A stretch of 64,000 nucleotides of DNA from positions 237,433-301,432 of the forward strand of contig NZ_QPMK01000004.1 in assembly GCF_003344785.1 (NCBI RefSeq), written 5' to 3'. Numbering within the stretch: position 1 is the first letter of the stretch; each line of letters starts with the position of its first letter. Made by a program: the position numbers and the translations under genes. Origin of the DNA: Thalassococcus profundi (GTDB lineage: Bacteria; Pseudomonadota; Alphaproteobacteria; Rhodobacterales; Rhodobacteraceae). Positions 17,953-25,231 of the stretch are shown here, in pieces. Below the pieces are notes generated by a model. It made no database searches, was not told the origin of the DNA, and saw nothing but the letters and a program-made list of their open reading frames with translations.

Positions 17953-18014
17953 CTTGAAAACCTCCCGCGATCAATGCGTTGTCTTCTCAGCGTCCCCCTG
18001 CGATGGCCGATCTG

Positions 18015-18908
18015 TCAAGTCAGACCTTCGAGTCTCTGCACTTCTTTGCGCAATCCGTCCGCCAGGGCGGCGGAAAACCGGTTCATGCGCTCGAGCCGCC
18101 GGTCGTCGGCATGACGCACGAGGTAGAAGCTGCGCGTGAGGCTGATCCGGTCGGGCAGCACCTTCACCAGGTCCGGTGCGGCGGGCAGCGCGAAATCGTG
18201 CACGATGCCCAGCCCCGCCCCCTGCCGCAGCCACTGGAACTGCACCGCCACGGAATTCGACGCAAGGTCGACCCGGTCAAGCCCCATCTCGGCCAGGTAG
18301 TCGAGTTCCTTGTCGAAGACCATGTCGGGAATGTAGCCGACCACCGGATGTTCCCGCAGAGCGTCCAGCCCGGTCACCGGCGCCTGGGCATCAAGGTAGC
18401 CGCGGGTCGCGGCAAGGTGCAGACGGTAGTCGGTGATCTTCTGCACGCTCAGCCGCCCGGCATTGGGCGGGCTCACGGTGATCGCCATGTCCGCCTCGCG
18501 CTTGGACAGGTTCACCACGCGCGGCAGAGACAGGATCTGCAATTCCAGCGCCGGGTTGTCGCGCGCGATCGCGGCGCAGACCTGCGGCAGAAGAAAGGTG
18601 GCGCAGCCGTCCGGCGCGCCGATGCGGATCTGGCCAGACAGGCCCTCGGTCGCGCCCGCCACCGCCTCGGACGCGGCCTGCATCGCCTGTTCGGCCTCCT
18701 CGGCATGGCGCAGGAGCCGCCCGCCCGCCTCGGTCAGCGCATAACCCTGCGGCGACTTGGCGAAGAGCGGCGTGCCCAACTCCTGTTCCAGACGCGCGAT
18801 GCGCCGGCCCACGGTCGCCGGGTCCATCCGCAGGGTGCGGCCCGCGCCCGACAGGCTTTCGCCGCGCGCGACGGACAGGAAAATCCGCATGTCATCCCAG
18901 CGTTCCAT
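18015..18908 (-). CDS. LysR-family regulator divergent from mmsA
   Basis: 297 residues from ATG 18906-18908, starting MERWDDMRIFLSVARGESLS. The helix-turn-helix is in GAGRTLRMDPATVGRRIARLEQ, and the effector domain begins near residue 90 (IRIGAPDGCATFLLPQV). The DPATVGRRI recognition helix is typical of the group that often flanks mmsA in roseobacters. It probably controls the valine/isobutyrate catabolic genes that start 98 nt away on the other strand. A longer start at 19022 would overlap mmsA and is rejected. Confidence 0.9.
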   Translation of the reverse strand: MERWDDMRIFLSVARGESLSGAGRTLRMDPATVGRRIARLEQELGTPLFAKSPQGYALTEAGGRLLRHAEEAEQAMQAASEAVAGATEGLSGQIRIGAPDGCATFLLPQVCAAIARDNPALELQILSLPRVVNLSKREADMAITVSPPNAGRLSVQKITDYRLHLAATRGYLDAQAPVTGLDALREHPVVGYIPDMVFDKELDYLAEMGLDRVDLASNSVAVQFQWLRQGAGLGIVHDFALPAAPDLVKVLPDRISLTRSFYLVRHADDRRLERMNRFSAALADGLRKEVQRLEGLT

Positions 18909-18917
18909 CGCCCTGCC

Positions 18918-18975
18918 CTTGCAATCTTGCAAAACCTTTTTGGAAACTTGCCCCTGTGACAGGCAAAATTGCAAG
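18918..18975. promoter_or_regulatory. TTGCAA-type sites between the LysR gene and mmsA
   Basis: CTTGCAA occurs at 18918-18924 and 18926-18932, and the inverse TTGCAAG at 18969-18975, all inside the 98-nt divergent gap. The same CTTGCAA core forms the gcdH operator at 8615-8637. TTGCAA is itself palindromic, so a regulator other than LysR could also use it. Confidence 0.5.
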
Positions 18976-19006
18976 GCTAGAGTGGCGGCAAAATCAGGAG
19001 GATTCC

Positions 19007-20506
19007 ATGCAAGAGCTGACACATTACATCGACGGCGCCCAGGTCAAGGGCGGCTCGGGCCGCTTTGCCGACGTCATGAACCCCGCCACCGGCGAGGTGC
19101 AGGCCCGCGTGCCGCTGGCCAGCGCCGACGAGTTGAACGATGCCGTCGCCCGCGCCGCCGAGGCACAGAAAGCCTGGGGCGCCACCAACCCGCAGCGCCG
19201 CGCGCGGGTGATGATGAAGTTCGGCGCGCTGATCAACGAACACATGGACGAACTGGCCGAACTGGTCAGCCGCGAACACGGCAAGACCCTGCCCGACGGT
19301 CGCGGCGACGTGCAGCGCGGGCTCGAGGTGGTCGAGGTCTGCATGGGCGCGCCGCACATGCTCAAGGGCGAGTTCACCGACGATGGCGGCCCGGGCATCG
19401 ACCTGTGGTCCATGCGCCAACCCCTTGGCGTCGTTGCCGGAATTACACCCTTCAACTTCCCCGCCATGATCCCGCTGTGGAAGATGGCCCCGGCGCTGGC
19501 CTGCGGCAACGCGATGATCCTGAAGCCGTCGGAACGCTGTCCCTCGACGTCGCTGCGTCTCGCCGAACTGCTGAAGGAAGCCGGCCTGCCCGACGGCGTG
19601 CTGCAGGTGGTCAACGGCGACAAGGAGGTCGTGGACGCGATCCTCGACAACGAGACGATCCAGGCGGTGGGCTTCGTCGGCTCCACCCCGATCGCGCAGT
19701 ACATCTACGGCCGCGCCGCCAACAACGGCAAGCGCGCGCAGTGCTTCGGCGGCGCCAAGAACCACATGATCATCATGCCCGACGCCGACCTCGACAAGGC
19801 CGCCGACGCTCTGGTGGGCGCGGGCTATGGCGCGGCGGGCGAACGCTGCATGGCGATCTCGGTTGCGGTTCCGGTGGGCGAGGAAACCGCCGACCGGCTC
19901 ATCGAAAAGCTGGTGCCGCGGGTCGAAAAGCTCAAGGTCGGCCCCTACACCGCCGGGGAAGACGTGGATTACGGACCGGTCATCACCGCGCAAGCGAAAG
20001 AGCGGATCGAACGGCTCATCACCTCGGGCGTCGACCAGGGCGCGGAGCTGGTCATCGACGGTCGCAACTTCTCCCTGCAAGGCTATGAAAACGGGTACTT
20101 TATCGGCCCGTCGCTGTTCGACCGCGCGACCCCGGACATGGAGATTTACAAAGAGGAAATCTTTGGCCCCGTCCTGACCCAGGTGCGCGCCGGCTCTTAC
20201 GAAGAGGCGCTGAAGCTGACCATGGACAACCCCTACGGCAACGGCACGGCGATCTACACCGCCGATGGCGACACCGCCCGCGACTTCGCCCATCGGGTCA
20301 ACGTGGGCATGGTCGGCATCAACTTCCCCATCCCGGTGCCGCTCAGCTATCACACCTTTGGCGGCTGGAAGAAATCGGCCTTCGGCGACCTCAACCAGTA
20401 CGGCCCCGACGCCTTCCGCTTCTACACCAAGACCAAGACCGTCACCGCGCGCTGGTTCTCGGGCATCAAGGACGGCGGCGAGTTCAACTTCAAGCCGATG
20501 GATTGA
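19007..20506 (+). CDS. mmsA: CoA-acylating methylmalonate-semialdehyde dehydrogenase
   Basis: 499 residues starting MQELTHYIDGAQVKGGSG at 19007, with CAGGAGG upstream. It is an ALDH-fold enzyme with nucleophile Cys281 in AAGERCMAISVAV and the family blocks GVVAGITPFNFPAMIPLWK (quoted in part) and GVDQGAELVIDGR. The usual catalytic Glu of hydrolytic ALDHs is absent at the expected place, as in other CoA-acylating members. It makes propionyl-CoA from methylmalonate semialdehyde, or acetyl-CoA from malonate semialdehyde, in valine and inositol breakdown. The neighbouring acyl-CoA dehydrogenase, hydrolase and mmsB genes support the valine role. Confidence 0.96.
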   Translation: MQELTHYIDGAQVKGGSGRFADVMNPATGEVQARVPLASADELNDAVARAAEAQKAWGATNPQRRARVMMKFGALINEHMDELAELVSREHGKTLPDGRGDVQRGLEVVEVCMGAPHMLKGEFTDDGGPGIDLWSMRQPLGVVAGITPFNFPAMIPLWKMAPALACGNAMILKPSERCPSTSLRLAELLKEAGLPDGVLQVVNGDKEVVDAILDNETIQAVGFVGSTPIAQYIYGRAANNGKRAQCFGGAKNHMIIMPDADLDKAADALVGAGYGAAGERCMAISVAVPVGEETADRLIEKLVPRVEKLKVGPYTAGEDVDYGPVITAQAKERIERLITSGVDQGAELVIDGRNFSLQGYENGYFIGPSLFDRATPDMEIYKEEIFGPVLTQVRAGSYEEALKLTMDNPYGNGTAIYTADGDTARDFAHRVNVGMVGINFPIPVPLSYHTFGGWKKSAFGDLNQYGPDAFRFYTKTKTVTARWFSGIKDGGEFNFKPMD

Positions 20507-20530
20507 GGCCGAACGCCATCCGACCGACAG

Positions 20531-20557
20531 ACGCCGGGCCATCGCGCCCGGCGTTTT
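20531..20557 (+). terminator. Rho-independent terminator of mmsA
   Basis: ACGCCGGG (20531-20538) pairs with CCCGGCGT (20547-20554), the stem extends by one C-G pair, and TTTT follows. It separates mmsA from the ligase gene downstream. Confidence 0.85.
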
Positions 20558-20645
20558 CTTTCGGCACCGGTGCCCGGGCGCGCCCACTTGCCCTGCGCGC
20601 CCCGCTCTGCTCAAGTGACATGCGCAGCGCATCGGGGAGGAGCCC

Positions 20646-21773
20646 ATGCAGGAACCCGCCTTCAGCATCGGCATCGAAGAGGAGTACCTTCTCGTCGATC
20701 CCGACACCATGGCCCTGGCCGAGGCGCCCGTGGGCCTGATGGAGGCCTGCGCGGCAGAGCTCGAAGACCAGGTCAGCCCGGAATTCCTGCAGTGCCAGAT
20801 CGAGATCGGCACCAAGGTCTGCGCCGACATCGGTGCGGCGCGCGACGACCTCAAGCGCCTGCGCAGCGCCGTGGCCAAGCACGCGGGCAGGTTCGGCCTC
20901 GCGCCCATCGCCGCCTCCTGCCACCCGCTCGCGGACTGGAAACAGCAGACCCACACCGACAAGGACCGCTACAACGCGCTCAGCCGCGACATGGGCGGCA
21001 TCGTCCGGCGGATGCTGATCTGCGGCTGCCACGTGCACGTGGGCATCGACGACAACTGGCTGCGCACCGACCTCATGCGGCAGATGTCGTATTTCCTGCC
21101 GCACCTGCTGGCGCTTTCGACCTCCTCGCCGTTCTGGCAGGGCGAGGACACCAAGATGGCCTCGTATCGCATCTCGGTCTTCGACAACATGCCGCGCACC
21201 GGACTGCCGCCGCAGTTCGAGACCTGGGAGGATTTCCAGCGCTCGGTGCAGATCCTCAAGGACGTGGGCGTGATCGAGGACAGCTCCAAGATCTGGTGGG
21301 ACCTGCGGCCCTCCGCCGCCTATCCGACGCTCGAGACGCGGATCATGGACGTCTCGCCTCGGCTCGAACACACGCTGACGCTGGCGGCGTTGAATCAGTG
21401 CCTGCTGCGGATGCTCTGGCGGCTTCGGGTGAAGAACCAGCGCTGGCGCATCTACGACCGCTTCCTCATCGGCGAAAACCGCTGGCGCGCGCAGCGCTAC
21501 GGCGTGACCGAGGGGCTGATCGACTTCGGCCAGGGCGCCATCGTGCCCTTCGAGACGCTGGTCGAGGAACTGATCGCGCTGATCGAGGAAGACGCCGGCA
21601 TACTCAACTGCCACCGCGAGGTCGAACGCGCGCGCGAAATCGTCCAATGCGGCACCTCGGCCAGCCGCCAACGCCGTGTCGCCGAAGAGGCCAAGGCCGC
21701 TGGCCAGGATCACGAAGGGCAGATGCGCGCCGTGGTGGCGCATCTGATCGAGGAGTTCATGGCCGATGTCTGA
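20646..21773 (+). CDS. Carboxylate-amine ligase, glutamate-cysteine ligase family 2 (YbdK-like)
   Basis: 375 residues starting [22 protein letters not shown], the signature of the GCS2/YbdK family, with GGGGAGGAG upstream. Further blocks are [27 protein letters not shown] and [14 protein letters not shown]. YbdK proteins have weak gamma-glutamylcysteine synthetase activity, and their true substrate is usually unknown; they are ATP-dependent ligases. The gene sits between the mmsA terminator and the acyl-CoA dehydrogenase, interrupting an otherwise valine-catabolic run. Nothing in it indicates a role in that pathway. Confidence 0.93.
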   Translation: MQEPAFSIGIEEEYLLVDPDTMALAEAPVGLMEACAAELEDQVSPEFLQCQIEIGTKVCADIGAARDDLKRLRSAVAKHAGRFGLAPIAASCHPLADWKQQTHTDKDRYNALSRDMGGIVRRMLICGCHVHVGIDDNWLRTDLMRQMSYFLPHLLALSTSSPFWQGEDTKMASYRISVFDNMPRTGLPPQFETWEDFQRSVQILKDVGVIEDSSKIWWDLRPSAAYPTLETRIMDVSPRLEHTLTLAALNQCLLRMLWRLRVKNQRWRIYDRFLIGENRWRAQRYGVTEGLIDFGQGAIVPFETLVEELIALIEEDAGILNCHREVERAREIVQCGTSASRQRRVAEEAKAAGQDHEGQMRAVVAHLIEEFMADV

Positions 21774-21793
21774 CGCACGCCGCCGCCCGCGCC

Positions 21794-21838
21794 AAAAATC
21801 CCCCGTGGATTTTTGCCAATTTTCCTTGAGGAAAATTG
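21794..21838 (+). terminator. Double hairpin after the ligase gene
   Basis: AAAAATCC (21794-21801) pairs with GGATTTTT (21807-21814), then CAATTTTCC (21817-21825) pairs with GGAAAATTG (21830-21838) around TTGA. The first has the U-rich arm of an intrinsic terminator. The second, followed by GCCTCCGGCGG, looks like a widespread intergenic palindrome of this group, which I cannot verify here. Confidence 0.65.
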
Positions 21839-21914
21839 CCTCCGGCGGCAGGTTGCGTGAGATGAATTAAACATCCGTTCAATTCCGACCACCGACACTC
21901 CCGAACGAGGCCCC

Positions 21915-23057
21915 ATGGATTTCGCGCTCTCCGACGAACAAACCGCCATCTTCGACATGGCTTTCGCTTTCGGGCAGGAACGGATCGCCCCCCATGCCCG
22001 CACCTGGGAAGCCGAGGGCACCATTCCCAAGGATCTCTGGCCGCGCCTCGCGGAGCTTGGCTTCGGCGGCCTCTATGTCTCCGAAGAGGCAGGCGGCGCG
22101 GGCCTCAGCCGGCTCGACGCCACGCTGGTCTTCGAGGCGCTCAGCATGGCCTGCCCCTCGGTCGCGGCCTTCCTGTCGATCCACAACATGTGCGCGCGCA
22201 TGATCGACAGCTTCGGCTCGGACGAGATGAAGGCCCGAGTCCTTCCGTCCGCGCTGTCCATGAACACCGTGTTCAGCTACTGCCTGACTGAACCGGGATC
22301 GGGCTCCGACGCCGCGGCACTCAAGACCCGCGCCAGCCGCAGCAACGCGGGCTACGTGCTGAACGGCACCAAGGCCTTCATCTCCGGCGGCGGCTATTCC
22401 GACGCCTATGTCACCATGGTCCGCACCGGCGAGGACGGCCCGCGCGGCATCACCGCGCTGCTGGTCGAGGACGGGGCACCGGGCCTCAGCTTCGGCGGGC
22501 TCGAGGACAAGATGGGCTGGCGCAGCCAACCCACCCGCGCGGTTCAGTTCGATGACTGCCAAGTCCCGTCCGAGGCGCTGCTGGGCGAGGAAGGCCAGGG
22601 CTTCCGCTATGCCATGGCGGGGCTCGACGGCGGGCGGCTCAACATCGCCGCCTGCTCACTGGGCGCGGCGCAGGCGGGTCTGAACGCGACGCTCGCCTAC
22701 ATGTCCGAGCGCACCGCCTTCGGCAAACCCATCGACCAGTTCCAGGCCCTGCAATTCCGCCTCGCCGACATGGAGATCGAATTGCAGGCCGCCCGCACCT
22801 TCCTGCGCCAGGCCGCCTGGAAACTCGATACCGGCGCGCCCGATGCCACCAAGTTCTGCGCCATGGCCAAGAAATTCGTCACCGAAACCGGTTCGAGGAC
22901 CGTCGACCAGTGCCTGCAACTGCACGGCGGCTATGGCTACCTCGCGGACTACGGCATCGAGAAACTGGTCCGCGACCTGCGCGTGCACCAGATCCTCGAA
23001 GGCACCAACGAAATCATGCGTCTGATCGTGGCGCGGCAGATGCTCACCAATGCCTGA
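21915..23057 (+). CDS. Acyl-CoA dehydrogenase, probable isobutyryl-CoA dehydrogenase
   Basis: 380 residues starting MDFALSDEQTAIFDMAFAFG. FAD-binding blocks YCLTEPGSGSDAAALKTRA and FISGGGYSDAYV are present, and the catalytic Glu lies in QILEGTNEIMRLIVARQ near the C-terminus. It transfers electrons from a short branched acyl-CoA to electron-transferring flavoprotein. Position between mmsA and the 3-hydroxyisobutyryl-CoA hydrolase gene makes isobutyryl-CoA the likely substrate, giving methacrylyl-CoA in valine breakdown. No dedicated enoyl-CoA hydratase for the next step is seen in the window. Confidence 0.92.
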   Translation: MDFALSDEQTAIFDMAFAFGQERIAPHARTWEAEGTIPKDLWPRLAELGFGGLYVSEEAGGAGLSRLDATLVFEALSMACPSVAAFLSIHNMCARMIDSFGSDEMKARVLPSALSMNTVFSYCLTEPGSGSDAAALKTRASRSNAGYVLNGTKAFISGGGYSDAYVTMVRTGEDGPRGITALLVEDGAPGLSFGGLEDKMGWRSQPTRAVQFDDCQVPSEALLGEEGQGFRYAMAGLDGGRLNIAACSLGAAQAGLNATLAYMSERTAFGKPIDQFQALQFRLADMEIELQAARTFLRQAAWKLDTGAPDATKFCAMAKKFVTETGSRTVDQCLQLHGGYGYLADYGIEKLVRDLRVHQILEGTNEIMRLIVARQMLTNA

Positions 23058-23120
23058 CGCTCCCTGCTTCATCTTGCACCGCGAGTTTTGCAGGGCAAAA
23101 CTTGCGGAAAACCTCCGGGG

Positions 23121-23200
23121 GTCCGGGGGCTGGCCCCCGGTTTTACCTGCGTCCGGGGGCTGGCCCCCGGTTTTACCTGCGTCCTGGGGCTGGCCCCCGG
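23121..23200 (+). repeat. Three tandem 30-bp repeats, each a GC-rich hairpin
   Basis: Two identical 30-bp units (23121-23150, 23151-23180) and a third partial one (23181-23200, one mismatch in its first half) lie between the acyl-CoA dehydrogenase and the hydrolase. Each contains CCGGGGG-CTGG-CCCCCGG, a 7-bp hairpin; the first two are followed by TTTT. They resemble stacked terminators inside an operon-like gap, so they may lower downstream expression. Confidence 0.85.
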
Positions 23201-23230
23201 TCCGACCTTCTCAACAGACGTGACGCCGCC

Positions 23231-25150
23231 ATGACCGACTTCCACATCCGCACCGAAGGCCGCTCGGGCCGCATCACCCTGACCCGTCCCAAGGCGCTCA
23301 ACGCGCTGAGCTACGCCATGTGCCGCGCCATCGAGGATGCGCTGCTCACCTGGCGCCGCGATCCCGAAATCAATCTGGTGCTGATCGACGCCGACGGCGA
23401 CAAGGCGTTCTGCGCCGGTGGCGACATCCAGGAGCTTTACGACACCGGCACCCGGGGTGATCTGGCCTATGGCCAGCGGTTCTGGCGCGACGAATACCGG
23501 ATGAATGCGCTGATCGCGGAATATCCCAAGCCCGTGGTGAGTTTCCTGCAGGGCTTCACCATGGGCGGCGGCGTCGGGCTGGGGTGCCAGGGCAGCCACC
23601 GGATCGTGAGCGACAGCAGCCGCATCGCCATGCCGGAATGCGGCATCGGCCTCGTACCGGACGTGGGCGGCTCGCTGCTGCTGGCGCGCGCGCCCGGGCG
23701 GTTGGGCGAATATATCGGGATCACCGGCTCGCGGCTGGGTCCGGGCGACGCGCTGCTGGCCGGATTCGCGGATTACTTTATCCCCGAAGCGGACTGGCCC
23801 GCGCTCAAGGATACGCTGGTCCGGGACGGGTCGGCAGATGCCATCGCCGAGGCTGCACAGACAGCCCCCGAGGCACCGCTGGCGGCGCTGCGTGACAAGA
23901 TCGACCGCCACTTCGCCGGAGAGACGCTGCGCGACGTCATAGCCTCCCTGCGCGCCGGGACCGGCGACTTCGCCACGAAGACGCTGGAGACGCTGTCGCG
24001 CCACGCGCCCCTGTCGATGGCCTGCACGCTGGAGATCCTGCATCGCCTGCGCCAGGGCGCGCCCGACATCCGCAAGGCGCTGGAACTGGAATACCGCTTC
24101 ACCCACCGCGCCATGGCCGACGGCGACCTGCTAGAAGGCATCCGGGCGGCGATCGTCGACAAGGACCGCAGCCCGCGCTGGCAGCACACGCTGGACGGCG
24201 TGCCCGCGACCGCCATGTCCCGGATGCTGATGCCGGTACGCGAGGCGAAACTGCAATTCCACGAGGAGGAGAGAGCCATGAAGATCGGATTTATCGGGCT
24301 TGGCAACATGGGTGCGCCGATGGCCGCCAACCTGGCCAAGGCGGGCCACAGCGTCCGCGGTTTCGACACCGCCAGCGTCGTGGTCGACGGGGTCGAGCCG
24401 GTCAATTCCGCCACCGAGGCCGCAGAGGGGGCCGAGGTGGTCATCACCATGCTGCCCAACGGCGACATCCTGAGAAAGGTCGCTGCCGAGGTGATCCCGG
24501 CCATGGAGAAAGGCGCGGTGCTGCTCGACTGCTCCACCGTCGACGTGGACAGCGCCCGCGACGTGGCCGCCGAGGCCGAGGCCGCGGGTCTGCTGGCGCT
24601 CGACGCGCCGGTCTCGGGCGGCATCGGCGGCGCGTCTGCCGGGACGCTCACCTTCATGGTCGGAGGCGCCCCCGAAGGCTTTGCCAAGGCCAAGCCGCTT
24701 TTCGACATCATGGGCCAGAAGGCCGTGCATTGCGGTGCCTCGGGCAACGGCCAGGCCGCAAAGATTTGCAACAACATGATCCTCGGTGTCACCATGATCG
24801 CCACCTGCGAAGCCTTCGCCCTTGCCGACAAGCTGGGGCTCGACCGGCAGGCGATGTTCGACGTGGTGAGCACCTCGTCGGGCTACAGCTGGTCGATGAA
24901 TGCCTACTGCCCCGCCCCCGGCATCGGCCCGCACTCTCCCGCCGACAACGGCTACACACCCGGCTTCGCCGCCGAGCTGATGCTCAAGGATCTTGGCCTC
25001 GCCCAGCAGGCCGCCGAGGGCGCGGATGCGGACACGCCGATGGGCGCCGCGGCCCTCGCGCTCTACCGGCAGTTTGTCGAGGACGAGGACGGCCGGGGCC
25101 GCGATTTCAGCGCCATGCTGCTCAGGTTCGAATCGCGAGGACGCGGCTGA
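23231..25150 (+). CDS. In-frame fusion: 3-hydroxyisobutyryl-CoA hydrolase joined to 3-hydroxyisobutyrate dehydrogenase
   Basis: ATG 23231 opens a 639-codon frame with no stop until 25150. Residues 1-349 are a crotonase-fold hydrolase: CAGGDIQELYD, FTMGGGVGLG and MPECGIGLVPDVGGS, where the Glu and Asp mark 3-hydroxyisobutyryl-CoA hydrolases. Residue 350 is the Met of MKIGFIGLGNMGAPMAANLA, a complete MmsB. Both steps are consecutive in valine degradation: hydrolase releases 3-hydroxyisobutyrate, dehydrogenase oxidises it. An AGGAGGAG site just before Met350 allows separate MmsB initiation as well. A lost stop codon, a real bifunctional enzyme or a sequence error near 24240-24277 would all look the same here. 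Confidence 0.8.
   Translation: MTDFHIRTEGRSGRITLTRPKALNALSYAMCRAIEDALLTWRRDPEINLVLIDADGDKAFCAGGDIQELYDTGTRGDLAYGQRFWRDEYRMNALIAEYPKPVVSFLQGFTMGGGVGLGCQGSHRIVSDSSRIAMPECGIGLVPDVGGSLLLARAPGRLGEYIGITGSRLGPGDALLAGFADYFIPEADWPALKDTLVRDGSADAIAEAAQTAPEAPLAALRDKIDRHFAGETLRDVIASLRAGTGDFATKTLETLSRHAPLSMACTLEILHRLRQGAPDIRKALELEYRFTHRAMADGDLLEGIRAAIVDKDRSPRWQHTLDGVPATAMSRMLMPVREAKLQFHEEERAMKIGFIGLGNMGAPMAANLAKAGHSVRGFDTASVVVDGVEPVNSATEAAEGAEVVITMLPNGDILRKVAAEVIPAMEKGAVLLDCSTVDVDSARDVAAEAEAAGLLALDAPVSGGIGGASAGTLTFMVGGAPEGFAKAKPLFDIMGQKAVHCGASGNGQAAKICNNMILGVTMIATCEAFALADKLGLDRQAMFDVVSTSSGYSWSMNAYCPAPGIGPHSPADNGYTPGFAAELMLKDLGLAQQAAEGADADTPMGAAALALYRQFVEDEDGRGRDFSAMLLRFESRGRG
24278..25150 (+). CDS. mmsB: 3-hydroxyisobutyrate dehydrogenase read from an internal start
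   Basis: The internal ATG 24278, preceded by GAGGAGGAGAGAGCC, gives a complete 290-residue enzyme of normal family length. It has the GFIGLGNMGAPMA dinucleotide motif, DAPVSGGIGGASAGTLTFMV substrate loop and NGQAAKICNNMILG with the catalytic Lys. It oxidises 3-hydroxyisobutyrate to methylmalonate semialdehyde, the substrate of MmsA encoded upstream. It shares frame and DNA with the longer fusion reading frame, so both forms could be made from one message. Confidence 0.8.
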   Translation: MKIGFIGLGNMGAPMAANLAKAGHSVRGFDTASVVVDGVEPVNSATEAAEGAEVVITMLPNGDILRKVAAEVIPAMEKGAVLLDCSTVDVDSARDVAAEAEAAGLLALDAPVSGGIGGASAGTLTFMVGGAPEGFAKAKPLFDIMGQKAVHCGASGNGQAAKICNNMILGVTMIATCEAFALADKLGLDRQAMFDVVSTSSGYSWSMNAYCPAPGIGPHSPADNGYTPGFAAELMLKDLGLAQQAAEGADADTPMGAAALALYRQFVEDEDGRGRDFSAMLLRFESRGRG

Positions 25151-25231
25151 CACAGGCTTTTCCTTGATTTCCGCGGCCATTACGCGGACCCTTGTGCCCA
25201 AATTTTTTAAATCAGCGCATTGGGGACAGTC

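Noticed and set aside
23121..23200. Possible CRISPR array
   Set aside because: The three 30-bp units are directly adjacent, with no unique spacers between them.
25220..25231. TTG start for the halogenase gene
   Set aside because: ATG 25232 has GGGGA at suitable spacing, and the FAD motif starts shortly after it.
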